From Candidatus Merdivicinus intestinavium (GTDB taxonomy: Bacteria > Bacillota > Clostridia > Oscillospirales > Ruminococcaceae), in NCBI GenBank assembly GCA_018713245.1, contig DVFM01000078.1, positions 1 to 46,434 on the forward strand: DNA of 46,434 bases. The letters run 5' to 3'. The translations under genes were made by a program, and so were the position numbers. Of the stretch, positions 32,448 to 40,214 are shown one piece after another. The notes under the pieces are model-generated. The model was given only the letters and a program-made list of their open reading frames with translations. It was not told the DNA's origin and made no database searches. Position 1 is the stretch's first letter. Every line of letters begins with the position of its first letter.

Positions 32448-32918
32448 TCAGTCTTGAATTCGAGCCGTCCCCAGGAAAAAGGGGAGCTTCCCGGCGGCCA
32501 GCGCGGAAATTTTCCCGGCAAGCAGGCCCGGCCGGAAGGGCAGGCGGTCCGCTTCCTCCAGGGGGAGCCAAACGCTGGCCGTCTGGCCGTAATCCCGTTC
32601 CGCGGGGGGAACCGCTTCCCCTTCGCCCGCCGGCTCCGCCAGGAAAATGTGCTGGATGCGGTGGGCATATTCCGGGAAATCCCGGGCTTTTGCCCGGCAG
32701 TCGATTTCCTCCGCCACCGCCAGCAGCCGCCCGGCCCGGGCTGTCAGGCCGGTTTCCTCCAGAACTTCCCGCGCAAGCGCCTCCTCCATGCTCTCAAAGG
32801 GCCGCTGGCCGCCGCCGGGGAGGGCGTAATATTCCGCGCCGGATTCCCCGGCGCAGCGGTTGCACAGGATTTTCCCGTCCCGCAGGAGGACGGCTTTTAC
32901 GGAATTGCGGATAGGCAT
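32448..32918 (-). CDS. Nudix hydrolase
   Basis: This 156-residue protein has the complete Nudix box GGGQRPFESMEEALAREVLE, ETG (about residues 34-56). It starts MPIRNSVKAVLLRD and is preceded by AAAGGAG. Nudix enzymes hydrolyse nucleoside diphosphates linked to X. Its place between the repeat block and the binding-protein gene places it in the same transcription unit. The substrate is unknown. Confidence 0.9.
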   Translation of the reverse strand: MPIRNSVKAVLLRDGKILCNRCAGESGAEYYALPGGGQRPFESMEEALAREVLEETGLTARAGRLLAVAEEIDCRAKARDFPEYAHRIQHIFLAEPAGEGEAVPPAERDYGQTASVWLPLEEADRLPFRPGLLAGKISALAAGKLPFFLGTARIQD

Positions 32919-32966
32919 CTTCGGATTCTCCTTTCGGTCTGTCCCGATGATATTGCCGCCGAATCC

Positions 32967-33408
32967 CCGCGCGGGGAAGCTGTCCCGAAAACGGCGGTTT
33001 ATCCCGCCGTCCGCAGCTGTAACGCGGGGCACTCAGCCGCGTCGAAATTCCAGCGGCGGTACGCCACAAAAGCAACCTTCCCGCGCGGGGAAGTTGTCCC
33101 GCAAACGGCGGTTTATCCCGCCGTTCACGGATTACACGCGGGGCACTCAGCCGCGTCGAAATTCCAGCGGCGGTACGTCACAAAAAGCAACCTTCCCGCG
33201 CGGGGAGCCAGCCCCGAAAACGGCGGTTTATCCCGCCGTCCGCGGCTGTAACGCGGGGCACTCAGCCGCGACGGATTTCCAGCGGCGGTACGCCACAAAA
33301 GCAACCTTCCCGCGCGGGGAAGTTGTCCCGCAAACGGCGGTTTATCCCGCCGTTCACGGTTGTAACGCGGGGCACTCAGCCGCGTCGAAATTCCAGCGGC
33401 GGTACGCC
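32967..33408. repeat. Four-copy 114-115 bp direct repeat
   Basis: Copies begin at about 32967, 33081, 33196 and 33310 (steps of 114, 115 and 114 bp), with a CCGCGCGGGG start, an AACGGCGG...CCGCCGTT hairpin-forming segment and a CGGGGCACTCAGCCGCG core. Copies differ at a few sites. The fourth runs into the coding end of the nitrogenase-like gene at 33376. It looks like a REP/MITE-type repeat family; no open protein or transposase is inside. Confidence 0.85.
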
Positions 33409-34533
33409 GCCGCCGATGAAAACGGGGATTTCGCTGCGCCAGATGCGGCCCGAGTACCCCTCGTGGGGGAACCGGATAAAGGGCGTCCCCGCCGGGACCA
33501 CCGGCTGATACATGGGGTCGGCCAGGACAAAATCAGCTTCCCTCGCTGCCGCGGCAATTTCCGCTTCGTCATCGGTGCGCAGATCGCCCCCCGAAATGGT
33601 TCCGGCGTCCCACTCCAGCGGGCAGAGGACCCGGGCAGGGTTCCCGTCTGCCGCCAGCGCGGCCCGCATGGAGGCCCCCCACACAGCCTCGCCGATGATA
33701 AGCCCCGCTTTCCCGGAAGGGGCTTCCTTCCGGAACGGGGACTGGTTTTCCCCGGTGCGGGCCGCTTCCCGGATGGCGTTCAAATACTGCGCGGTGCAGG
33801 GCTTCCCGATGGGGAGGCCCACTACATAGGGCGCGCCGTACTTCTCCCGCAGAAATTCCGCCAGCGGCAGCCCCGCCGCGGATAAAACCAGATTGACCTG
33901 GGCTTTCCCCGCTTCCAGAAGTTCCTCCATGCTGCTGCCCATGGCCCAGCAGGACCGGACGGCAAAGTCGTTTTCCAAAAGCAGCGCCCGCAGGGCGGTG
34001 ACATTGCCGGTGACCGAGAAATCCAGGGGGGTTACCCCCAGCATGTTTACCGAAATCCGCGTTCCCGCCGGTTCCGGCTTGAGGCCGTCGGGGCAGAACC
34101 GCCTGGCAATCCCGGCAAGCGCCGGGCCGGCGCCCAGCAGGTAGGAGTGGGTGCCGTTGGTGGCAAATCCGAAGGACGGGATGCCGGTTTTTTTCTCGAT
34201 AAGGCGGGCAAGCCCCGGGAAATCCGTCCCCATCATCATGGGAATCGGGGTCCCGCACAGGGCAATGAACCTCGGATGCAGCTCCGAGGCCGCCCGGCAG
34301 ACGTCGTTTACCAGCTTGCTGTCGTCCCCCATCATGGCCTCCATCTCGGTGAGGGCGGAAATGTAGACCATGGAGGGGATTTGATACCACCGGGGTTCGT
34401 CGTGGGTATTGTAGGTGGAATTGCAGCCGGAGGCGTCGTGCATGACGGTCATGCCCCCCAGCTCGTATAAAGCCGAGCAGACGCCGGAAACGTCGGCAGT
34501 ATAGGTTGATAAAATGCGGTTGACCTGTTTCAT
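33376..34533 (-). CDS. Nitrogenase component 1-like subunit (second)
   Basis: This 385-residue protein of the oxidoreductase/nitrogenase component 1 family (NifD/NifK/NifE/NifN superfamily) has cysteines at about residues 19, 37 (HDASGCNSTYNTHDEPRWY) and 93 (IALCGTPIPMM), resembling P-cluster-type ligand positions. A late motif is FPHEGYSGRIWR. It is translationally coupled to the upstream subunit by ATGA at 34533. It lacks the NifD Cys/His cofactor ligands as far as I can see. The last nine residues (VPPLEFRRG) and the stop come from the repeat at 33310-33408. Confidence 0.85.
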   Translation of the reverse strand: MKQVNRILSTYTADVSGVCSALYELGGMTVMHDASGCNSTYNTHDEPRWYQIPSMVYISALTEMEAMMGDDSKLVNDVCRAASELHPRFIALCGTPIPMMMGTDFPGLARLIEKKTGIPSFGFATNGTHSYLLGAGPALAGIARRFCPDGLKPEPAGTRISVNMLGVTPLDFSVTGNVTALRALLLENDFAVRSCWAMGSSMEELLEAGKAQVNLVLSAAGLPLAEFLREKYGAPYVVGLPIGKPCTAQYLNAIREAARTGENQSPFRKEAPSGKAGLIIGEAVWGASMRAALAADGNPARVLCPLEWDAGTISGGDLRTDDEAEIAAAAREADFVLADPMYQPVVPAGTPFIRFPHEGYSGRIWRSEIPVFIGGGVPPLEFRRG

Positions 34534-35855
34534 CCGCAGCACCCCCATCCTTTTACCTGAATGATGCTCGGCACGTCCTTTTCCTCCCGGGCGGCTTCCG
34601 CCAGCTCCTCCGCCAGGCGGGCGATGCCGTCAAAGCCGTAGTGGCCGTCCCCCTCGATGAGGTTCAGGAAATAGCCCGTGCCGGTGAAATAGGCGGCTTT
34701 CTGGCCGATGGCCAGGAGCTTCCCGTCCCGGGCGTCCGCCTCGTCCCGGGGGAGCATCCCCATCACCGGGTGGACGGTGGGATGGAGCGTCAGGCCCGGG
34801 GCATTCTCCCGGAGCCAGTCAAACGCGGGCTTTTCCGGGGCGGAGAAACTGTCGGCATAGACGCTCTCCACCGCAAAGCCGTGCTCCAAAAGGAGCTTCG
34901 CAAGGCCCAGCGGCCGGGTTGTGGCGGTGTAGTCGATGGCGACGGGCACGCCGTTCAGCGCTTCGGACGCCGCCCGGAGGGCCTCCTCCGCCCGTTTCCG
35001 CCAGGGGGCGAAATCCGGGGCCGGGATGTCCAGAGCTTCACAGAAGCGGGAAAGATTGGCCGCAATCTCGTCAAAATCGTAGCTGAGGGGCAGATGGAGA
35101 TGGCGCATCCCCAGCCGTTTTTCCAGGGTCTCCCCGGCCAGGGCGGCGGCGGGGTTGATGGTCAGGCCGAAGGAGCTTTTGGACAGCTCCAGATAGCCGT
35201 TGTAGGTCTTGCAGGATGTGATGGCCCGGAAGGGGCGGCCGCTGCCGGAAAGCAGCCGGAACAGGTCGTTTTCCTCGTCCAGGGGGGTGAGGGTCCCCAG
35301 CAGAGAGACGCCGCCGTCCTGTTCAGCCGGGCGGAGGAAGCTGTAAAGCTGCTGGCGCATCTTGGCGTCGGGCGGGGTTTTGCTCTTGCGCATGATGGGG
35401 TTCATGTAGCAGTCGGTGAAATCCACCGCCGGGAACTTCTCCCGGAGCTTTTGAAAGACATAATGCAGGTCGCAGCCCACAAAATGGTGGACGCAGCTGG
35501 TGAAAAGCAGCACCGCCCGGGGAAGCCGGGGCAGCTCCGAGAGAATCCGGGACGTGCCGTCGATGATGAGCTGCTCCATATCCCCCTCCAGGAGGTTGTT
35601 TTCCTGGACGGCGATGGTGGAAAAGCGGTCCATCGCCCCCATTTCGGCGGCGGTGAGGACCACGCCCCGGAGGCAGCCCTCCGCGCAGACGAAAATCTGC
35701 CGGCTTTCGGGCAACAGCATCCCCACATGGACGATGTTCCAGGGCCCCCGGGCCGGGGCGGCGTACTCCAGCCCCGTTTCAAAGGGGACCGGAAAGGCCG
35801 CCTCCCCGATGGGGACGGAAACCGCGCTTTTGGCGGCCTGATGCAGGTCGATCAT
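34530..35855 (-). CDS. Nitrogenase component 1-like subunit (first)
   Basis: This 441-residue protein of the nitrogenase component 1 family has Cys at about 57 and 61 ([10 protein letters not shown]) and 121 and 128 ([12 protein letters not shown]), which could hold a P-cluster-like or 4Fe-4S centre, and a final GWGCCG with two Cys near the C-terminus. The spread of the central region resembles NifE/BchN/Nfl-type more than the catalytic NifD. ATG 35855 overlaps the nifH-like stop (ATGA), so H, D and K are coupled. The substrate is unknown. Confidence 0.85.
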   Translation of the reverse strand: MIDLHQAAKSAVSVPIGEAAFPVPFETGLEYAAPARGPWNIVHVGMLLPESRQIFVCAEGCLRGVVLTAAEMGAMDRFSTIAVQENNLLEGDMEQLIIDGTSRILSELPRLPRAVLLFTSCVHHFVGCDLHYVFQKLREKFPAVDFTDCYMNPIMRKSKTPPDAKMRQQLYSFLRPAEQDGGVSLLGTLTPLDEENDLFRLLSGSGRPFRAITSCKTYNGYLELSKSSFGLTINPAAALAGETLEKRLGMRHLHLPLSYDFDEIAANLSRFCEALDIPAPDFAPWRKRAEEALRAASEALNGVPVAIDYTATTRPLGLAKLLLEHGFAVESVYADSFSAPEKPAFDWLRENAPGLTLHPTVHPVMGMLPRDEADARDGKLLAIGQKAAYFTGTGYFLNLIEGDGHYGFDGIARLAEELAEAAREEKDVPSIIQVKGWGCCG

Positions 35856-36619
35856 AGGTCCTCCTTTCCGCAGGCACGGAGCACCTGCCGGGCAAGTTCT
35901 TCGTAGCAGCGGGCCATTTCGCTGTCCGGGAAGGCTTTCAGAACGGTCTGCTGCATTTCATCGGCTTCCTTCACCGTGTCGCTCAAGGGGAGCGTCCCCA
36001 CGATCCGGGTATGGACATCCTCCGCCAGTTCCTCCACCTTTTCCCGCTCCCGGGGGACGTTGCGGCAGTTAAGGATGATGCCCCCCAGGGTGGCGTAGCC
36101 CCGGTCGGCGAAGTTCTCCACCGCCATGGCGATGTTGGCGGCGGCGTGGATGGCCATATTCTCCCCGGAGGTGACCAAAAACACCTTTTCGGCGTACCCC
36201 TCCCGGATGGGCATGGCGAAGCCCCCGCAGACCACGTCGCCCAGCACGTCGTAAATCACCACATCGGGCTGATAGACGGCAAAGGCGTCCTTTTCTTCCA
36301 GAAGCTCCAGCGCGGCGATGATGCCCCGGCCGGCGCAGCCCATGCCGGGGGTGGGGCCGCCCGCCTCCACGCAGAGGACGCCGCCGTCCCCTTTGACTGC
36401 AATTTCTTCCAGCGATACGGCTGCTTTGCCTTTTTCCCGCACCAGGTCGAGCACCGTGGGCAGGGGCCTGCCGCCGCGGAGGCTCACGGTGGAGTCGGCT
36501 TTGGGGTCGCAGCCGATCTGCATGACGGTAAGCCCCATTTTGGAAAAGGCCATGGACAGGTTGGCGGCGGTGGTGGATTTCCCGATGCCGCCTTTGCCGT
36601 AAATTGCCATTTTAATCAT
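35852..36619 (-). CDS. NifH-like nitrogenase iron protein homologue
   Basis: This 255-residue ATPase has the P-loop GKGGIGKST (about residues 9-17), GCDPKADST, the cluster-ligand loop [11 protein letters not shown] (Cys95) and [13 protein letters not shown] (Cys131), the two cysteines that hold the bridging 4Fe-4S in NifH/BchL. ATG 36619 lies inside the HydE-like 3' end behind GGGAGG. It should hydrolyse ATP to drive electrons to the component 1-like pair. It is more divergent than true NifH. Confidence 0.93.
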   Translation of the reverse strand: MIKMAIYGKGGIGKSTTAANLSMAFSKMGLTVMQIGCDPKADSTVSLRGGRPLPTVLDLVREKGKAAVSLEEIAVKGDGGVLCVEAGGPTPGMGCAGRGIIAALELLEEKDAFAVYQPDVVIYDVLGDVVCGGFAMPIREGYAEKVFLVTSGENMAIHAAANIAMAVENFADRGYATLGGIILNCRNVPREREKVEELAEDVHTRIVGTLPLSDTVKEADEMQQTVLKAFPDSEMARCYEELARQVLRACGKEDL

Positions 36620-37676
36620 GAATGTCGTCCTCCCATTGATAGTCTCCCCGCTCGTTTGCCGGCTCATAGCCGATGGAGCGGATGGCCTCCCGCAGGGCCG
36701 AATAGCTGTCGGCGGGGGCGTCGGCAGTGCCGATTTTGCGGTCGTAGAGCAGGTAGTTTTTCCGCACGTCCGCGGGGGAAATGTTGGGCATCACCACGTT
36801 GGCCCCGGCTAAAATCCCCAGCTCCCGGCCGCCGGGGCGGATGGTGCCCAGCGCGGTGGTGGCGGGGAGCAGCACTTTGGGAAGCATCAGCCGGACGATG
36901 CTCAGAAGAAAGAGGGTGTCCTCCAGCGTCCCGGGCTTTTGGTCCCGGAAGGGGGTGCCGTGATGGGGGAGAAAGGGCCCGATGCCGATCATCTGGGGGT
37001 TCAGGTCCTTCATAAAAAGCAGGTCCTCCGCCAGGTTTTCCGCCGTCTGGAAAGGGGAACCCACCATCATCCCGCAGCCGGTCTGATAGCCGATGGAGAT
37101 CAGGTCCTTTAAGCAGCGGACCCGGTTTTCCAGCGTCAGCTCCGGAGGATGGAGCCTGGCGTAATGGGCGGGGCTGGCCGTTTCGTGGCGGAGGAGGTAG
37201 CGGTCGGCCCCGGCGTCAAAGAAGCGCTGGTAGCTCTCCCGGGATTTTTCCCCGATGGAGAGGGTGATGGCGCAGTCCGGAAACTCCCTCCGAATGGCCG
37301 AAACGATCTCCGCCACCCGTTCGTCGGTGAAATAGGGGTCCTCACCGCCCTGAAGGACAAAGGTCCGGAAGCCCGCCTGCTCCCCCCACCGGCAGCAGGT
37401 AAGGATTTCATCCAAGCCCAGGCGGTAGCGGACGGCGTTCCGGTTGCTGCGGCGGATGCCGCAGTATAAGCAGTCGTTTTTGCAGTAATTGGTGAATTCA
37501 ATAAGGCCCCGGAAGTAGATTTTCTTCCCGAACCGCTTTACCGCCGTTTCCCGGGCTAGGGAGGCGGCAAATTCCCGGTCCTCCGGGGTATAGGTGCGGA
37601 TGAGGGCGGCAAGCTCCGCCAAAGGGGGCGTTTGGCCCTCCTTGACGGCGAGAATGCGGGATTGGTTTTGGGTCAA
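36612..37676 (-). CDS. HydE-like radical SAM protein
   Basis: This 354-residue protein has CX3CX2C in [13 protein letters not shown] (Cys65, 69, 72) and strong HydE traits: [58 protein letters not shown] and [11 protein letters not shown]. HydE makes part of the [FeFe] hydrogenase H-cluster. TTG 37676 is preferred because CAGGAG precedes it and the length then fits HydE; an open frame extends upstream to 37907 through the leader. It is the first gene of the nitrogenase-like operon. No HydF, HydG or hydrogenase gene is nearby. Confidence 0.88.
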   Translation of the reverse strand: MTQNQSRILAVKEGQTPPLAELAALIRTYTPEDREFAASLARETAVKRFGKKIYFRGLIEFTNYCKNDCLYCGIRRSNRNAVRYRLGLDEILTCCRWGEQAGFRTFVLQGGEDPYFTDERVAEIVSAIRREFPDCAITLSIGEKSRESYQRFFDAGADRYLLRHETASPAHYARLHPPELTLENRVRCLKDLISIGYQTGCGMMVGSPFQTAENLAEDLLFMKDLNPQMIGIGPFLPHHGTPFRDQKPGTLEDTLFLLSIVRLMLPKVLLPATTALGTIRPGGRELGILAGANVVMPNISPADVRKNYLLYDRKIGTADAPADSYSALREAIRSIGYEPANERGDYQWEDDIHD

Positions 37677-37708
37677 CGCAGCGTCAGCTCCTGTCTGAAA
37701 AAAGTAAA

Positions 37709-37737
37709 ACCCCTCCGCCGGAAAGGCGGAAGGGCAG
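37709..37737 (-). terminator. Second hairpin/terminator in the hydE-like leader
   Basis: On the - strand CCCTTCCGCC pairs with GGCGGAGGG, followed by GGTTTTACTTTTTT. It lies between the promoter and the TTG start, as expected for an attenuator. Confidence 0.75.
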
Positions 37738-37752
37738 AAAAATCCACGCAGC

Positions 37753-37773
37753 AAAAAAAACGGGGTATTTCCC
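37753..37773 (-). terminator. First hairpin/T-run in the hydE-like leader
   Basis: On the - strand GGG...CCCCG followed by T8 (37760-37753). The stem is weak on its own but lies after hairpin CCAGA...TCTGG. Confidence 0.5.
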
Positions 37774-37926
37774 AGACCGCCTTCTGGCTCCGGATTTCTC
37801 CATCGCCGGTTCAGTACGATTGGTATTTGATGGAAGAAGCTCGCGGTCAGGCGCACCTTTCCGCTTGCTGTCGCTTCTACTATAGCATATTTTTTTCCCT
37901 TTTGCAAGTTTTTTTGTACAGCCCGG

Positions 37927-38283
37927 CTACTGTTCGGCCTGCTGCATCTTCCAGCGGCGCAGGCTTTCCTTCAGGGAACGGATGGTCGATTCCATGACCG
38001 CCAGCTCGTCCGCCGTGCAGTCCCGCAGGCATCCGCTGATGTTCGACAGGTAAAGCTCCCGGGAGGAAACAAGGCTGTCCATCACCAGCGAATCCAGCGT
38101 GCATTGCAGCGCGTTGGCGATTTTCAGCAGCGTGGGCAGGCTGACCTTGGTGGAGCCGCTTTCAATGTGGCTCATGTGGGGCTTGGAGAGGTCCACCGCG
38201 TCGGCCAGCTTTTCCTGGGAAAGCCCCAGCGCCAGCCGTTCGGCCCGGATGCGGTTGCCGATTCCCTTATAGTCGATTTCCAA
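37927..38283 (-). CDS. XRE family transcriptional regulator
   Basis: This 118-residue protein has an N-terminal HTH (GNRIRAERLALGLSQEKLAD, then LSKPHMSHIESGSTKVSLPTL, about residues 8-60) and a helical C-terminus with RSLKESLRRWKMQQ. It is divergent from a microprotein gene and shares an operator zone with it. It is probably an autoregulator. It has no visible link to the downstream radical SAM operon, whose promoter starts 20 bp after its stop. Confidence 0.85.
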   Translation of the reverse strand: MEIDYKGIGNRIRAERLALGLSQEKLADAVDLSKPHMSHIESGSTKVSLPTLLKIANALQCTLDSLVMDSLVSSRELYLSNISGCLRDCTADELAVMESTIRSLKESLRRWKMQQAEQ

Positions 38284-38320
38284 AAATATCGCCTCTTTTC
38301 AAAAAAATCGGGATACTTAT

Positions 38321-38366
38321 ATTGTATGCACACAGTGTTTGTGATATAATTATCTACATAAACACT
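38321..38366. promoter_or_regulatory. Overlapping divergent promoters with inverted repeat
   Basis: The + strand promoter is TTGTAT (38322-38327), 17 bp, TATAAT (38345-38350). On the - strand TACAAT (38326-38321) has a weak TTATAT 17 bp upstream. Inverted repeat AGTGTTT (38334-38340) and AAACACT (38360-38366) lies across both. It likely binds the XRE regulator. Confidence 0.7.
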
Positions 38367-38410
38367 ATGTCTATAAAATTAAATATCATCTTTGGAAAGG
38401 AATCGGAAAA

Positions 38411-38557
38411 ATGAGAAACACAACCGCATCCGAGCCGCTTTTGGAGCGGGTCCGGCGGGAAATTGGCTGCCCCTGGCTGTCGGACCTGCGGCTCCGGACG
38501 GAGCCTGCCCGGCTGCTGCTGCGGCTGGAGCGCGCGGCCGGGATTTATCAAAAATAA
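38411..38557 (+). CDS. Small hypothetical protein (48 residues) divergent from XRE gene
   Basis: The product begins MRNTTASEPLLERVRREIG and has CPWLSDLRL, ending LERAAGIYQK; it is basic, probably helical, with one Cys and no membrane span. A GGAAAGGA lies upstream of the ATG, and the strong + strand promoter at 38322-38350 leads straight into it. It may be a partner, antirepressor or effector of the XRE protein, which is inference. I do not recognise the family. Confidence 0.6.
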   Translation: MRNTTASEPLLERVRREIGCPWLSDLRLRTEPARLLLRLERAAGIYQK

Positions 38558-38587
38558 AGGCCGGGCCCCTGTATCCGGGACCCGGCG
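38545..38587 (-). terminator. Terminator after the BCCT gene
   Basis: A GC-rich stem (GCCGGGTCCC with GGGCCCGGCC) and TTTATTTTT on the - strand, 16 bp past the BCCT stop. It overlaps the end of the microprotein gene on the other strand. Confidence 0.75.
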
Positions 38588-38602
38588 CGGCGGCGTATGC
38601 GG

Positions 38603-40183
38603 TTATTTCGAGGAGGCTTCTTCGGACTGCTCCGGAAGCTGCCGGGCGGCGGGCTTTTTGCCCTCCAGCTCGGCAATATAAACCTTTGCGTCCTTTAAAA
38701 AGCTCACGGCGATGAGCACGATGACAATGGCGATGGGGAAGGCCGCCACAATGCTCACCGACTGGAGGTTGTTGAGGGAGCTTTCGGCGAACACCAGGGC
38801 GATGGGCAGCAGGATCAGCAGGATGCACCACATGAGCTGCACCCCCTTGTGGGGCGTTTCCCCTTCGTCCAGGCGGTGATAGCTGTAGCAGGAGGCAGTC
38901 AGGGCGATGGAGTCGAAGGAGGTGGCGTAAAAGGCGATCATCGTCACCAGAACCAGCACCAGGATCAGCGGCGCGCAGGGCATGCTGCGGATCATGGAGA
39001 TAATCATGCCGTACAGGTCGCCGGTCTCCAGATATTCGGCGATAAAGTCCGCCTTGCCCTCCATCTGCATCCCCATGGAGTAGTTGCCCAGCACGATGAA
39101 GCTCACAATGGTGGAGCCGACGCCGAAGCCGTAGCCGCCCAAGATGGTCTGGCGGACCGTCCGTCCCCGGGAGATGCTTCCGATAAAGAAGGGGGCCGCT
39201 ACGCACCACACCATCCAGTAGGCCCAGTAGTAGGTGGTCCAGTTCTGGGGGAAATTGGTGGAGCGCAGGGGGTCGGTGTAGGTGGAAAGGCCGATGAAAT
39301 TCTGAAGCATCCTTCCCAGCGACTCCAGGCCGGTGTCGATGATGTAGCGGGTCTGGCCGCCGAACAGCAGCACAAAGGCCAGCAGCCCGAAAAAGAGCCA
39401 GATGCACACCTTGGCCAGCAGGCTGATGCCCTTAAAGCCGTGGAGCAGGGAGTAGGTGTAGACAAAGCAGGTGATGAGCAGGATGATGATGGTCAGCACC
39501 GTCCGGCTCAGCTGGATGCCGAACAGGTCGTTGATGATGCTGGCCATCAGAGGGGTGGCCACGCCGAAGGTGGTGGCGGTTCCCGCCAGCAGGGCGAACA
39601 CCGCCAGCAGGTCGATGACCCGCCCGGTCCAGCCGTCGGTGTGTTTGCCCAGAATGGGGCGGCAGGCCTCGGAATATTTCTGGCGGCTGTGCTTGCGGAC
39701 ATGGAGCATGAAGCCGAAGGCCGCCGCCAGCACCAGATAGAACCCCCAGGGGATAAAGCTCCAGTGGAACAGCGGGAACACCCCCGCCCATTCCTGAACG
39801 CCGCCCAGCTCCTCAATGTGGGGGTCGGTGGCGTAGAGAATCCACTCCGCGAAGGAGTAGAAAAGGATATCTGCCGCCAGGCCGCAGGTGAACATCATGG
39901 AACCCCAGGCGAAAAACGAGTATTTCGGCTTCTCGCCCGGGTCCCCCAGGACGATGTTCCCGTACTTGGAGCAGGCGATGAACAGGGACAAAAGAAAGAT
40001 TCCCAGCCCGATGACCAGGTAGTAGGTCCCGAAGGTGTCGCCGAAAAAGAAGCGGATCTGGCTCAGCACGGCGTTGGACTGTTCCGGCATGAAGAAGAAG
40101 ATGACGCACAGCGCCACGACGATCCCCAGCGGCACCAGCGTGATCATCCAGTCAATTTTTTTTCCGGACAATTTTGGCTTCAT
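38603..40183 (-). CDS. BCCT family choline/betaine/carnitine transporter
   Basis: This 526-residue protein has about 12 membrane spans and BCCT hallmark segments (WGSMMFTCGLAADILFYSFA, PLFHWSFIPWGFYL, WTTYYWAYWMVWCVAAPFF, FIGSISRGRTVRQTILGGY). The family imports trimethylammonium compounds using an ion gradient. Its neighbour, a LicC/LicA fusion, points to choline as the substrate for phosphocholine decoration. Gene order and same strand suggest one operon (31-bp gap). Confidence 0.9.
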   Translation of the reverse strand: MKPKLSGKKIDWMITLVPLGIVVALCVIFFFMPEQSNAVLSQIRFFFGDTFGTYYLVIGLGIFLLSLFIACSKYGNIVLGDPGEKPKYSFFAWGSMMFTCGLAADILFYSFAEWILYATDPHIEELGGVQEWAGVFPLFHWSFIPWGFYLVLAAAFGFMLHVRKHSRQKYSEACRPILGKHTDGWTGRVIDLLAVFALLAGTATTFGVATPLMASIINDLFGIQLSRTVLTIIILLITCFVYTYSLLHGFKGISLLAKVCIWLFFGLLAFVLLFGGQTRYIIDTGLESLGRMLQNFIGLSTYTDPLRSTNFPQNWTTYYWAYWMVWCVAAPFFIGSISRGRTVRQTILGGYGFGVGSTIVSFIVLGNYSMGMQMEGKADFIAEYLETGDLYGMIISMIRSMPCAPLILVLVLVTMIAFYATSFDSIALTASCYSYHRLDEGETPHKGVQLMWCILLILLPIALVFAESSLNNLQSVSIVAAFPIAIVIVLIAVSFLKDAKVYIAELEGKKPAARQLPEQSEEASSK

Positions 40184-40214
40184 GTTGCATTCCTCCTAAG
40201 TCGGCCCGCGGGCG

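Larger units (their letters stand above)
37677..37907 (-). promoter_or_regulatory. Promoter and structured leader (candidate riboswitch)
   Basis: Promoter TTGCAA (37907-37902), 17 bp, TATAGT (37884-37879). The leader of about 195 nt can form AGAAGC...GCTTCT (37878-37873 with 37840-37835) enclosing GCGG-aaa-GG-TGCG-CC-TGA-CCGC. The 37835-37838 strand can instead pair with 37796-37799 next to stem CCATC/GATGG, a competing fold. Two terminator-like hairpins precede the hydE-like start. The layout suggests transcription attenuation. No known riboswitch class was recognised. Confidence 0.65.

Noticed and set aside
32967..33408. CRISPR array
   Set aside because: The copies are 114-115 bp tandem units without short repeats separated by unique spacers, and no cas genes are near.
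32860..33885. Rightward protein gene across the repeat block
   Set aside because: The frame is open on the + strand only because of GC-rich repeats; it runs antisense to two solid genes and has no ribosome site or known motif.
33376..36619. True nitrogen-fixing nitrogenase
   Set aside because: H, D and K are present but divergent, the NifD cofactor-ligand pattern was not found, subunits are short, and nifB, nifE, nifN, nifV are absent. Called nitrogenase-like only.
36612..37676. [FeFe] hydrogenase maturation locus
   Set aside because: HydE-like and TM1266-like genes fit, but no HydF, HydG or hydrogenase gene is in the window and the neighbours are nitrogenase-like.
37741..37872. Cobalamin or other known riboswitch in the leader
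   Set aside because: A GGAGCCAG...GTCTGG piece is faintly like the 3' part of cobalamin riboswitches, but the B12 box (GCCACTG) is missing, and no SAM, TPP, Moco, THF or T-box signature was found.
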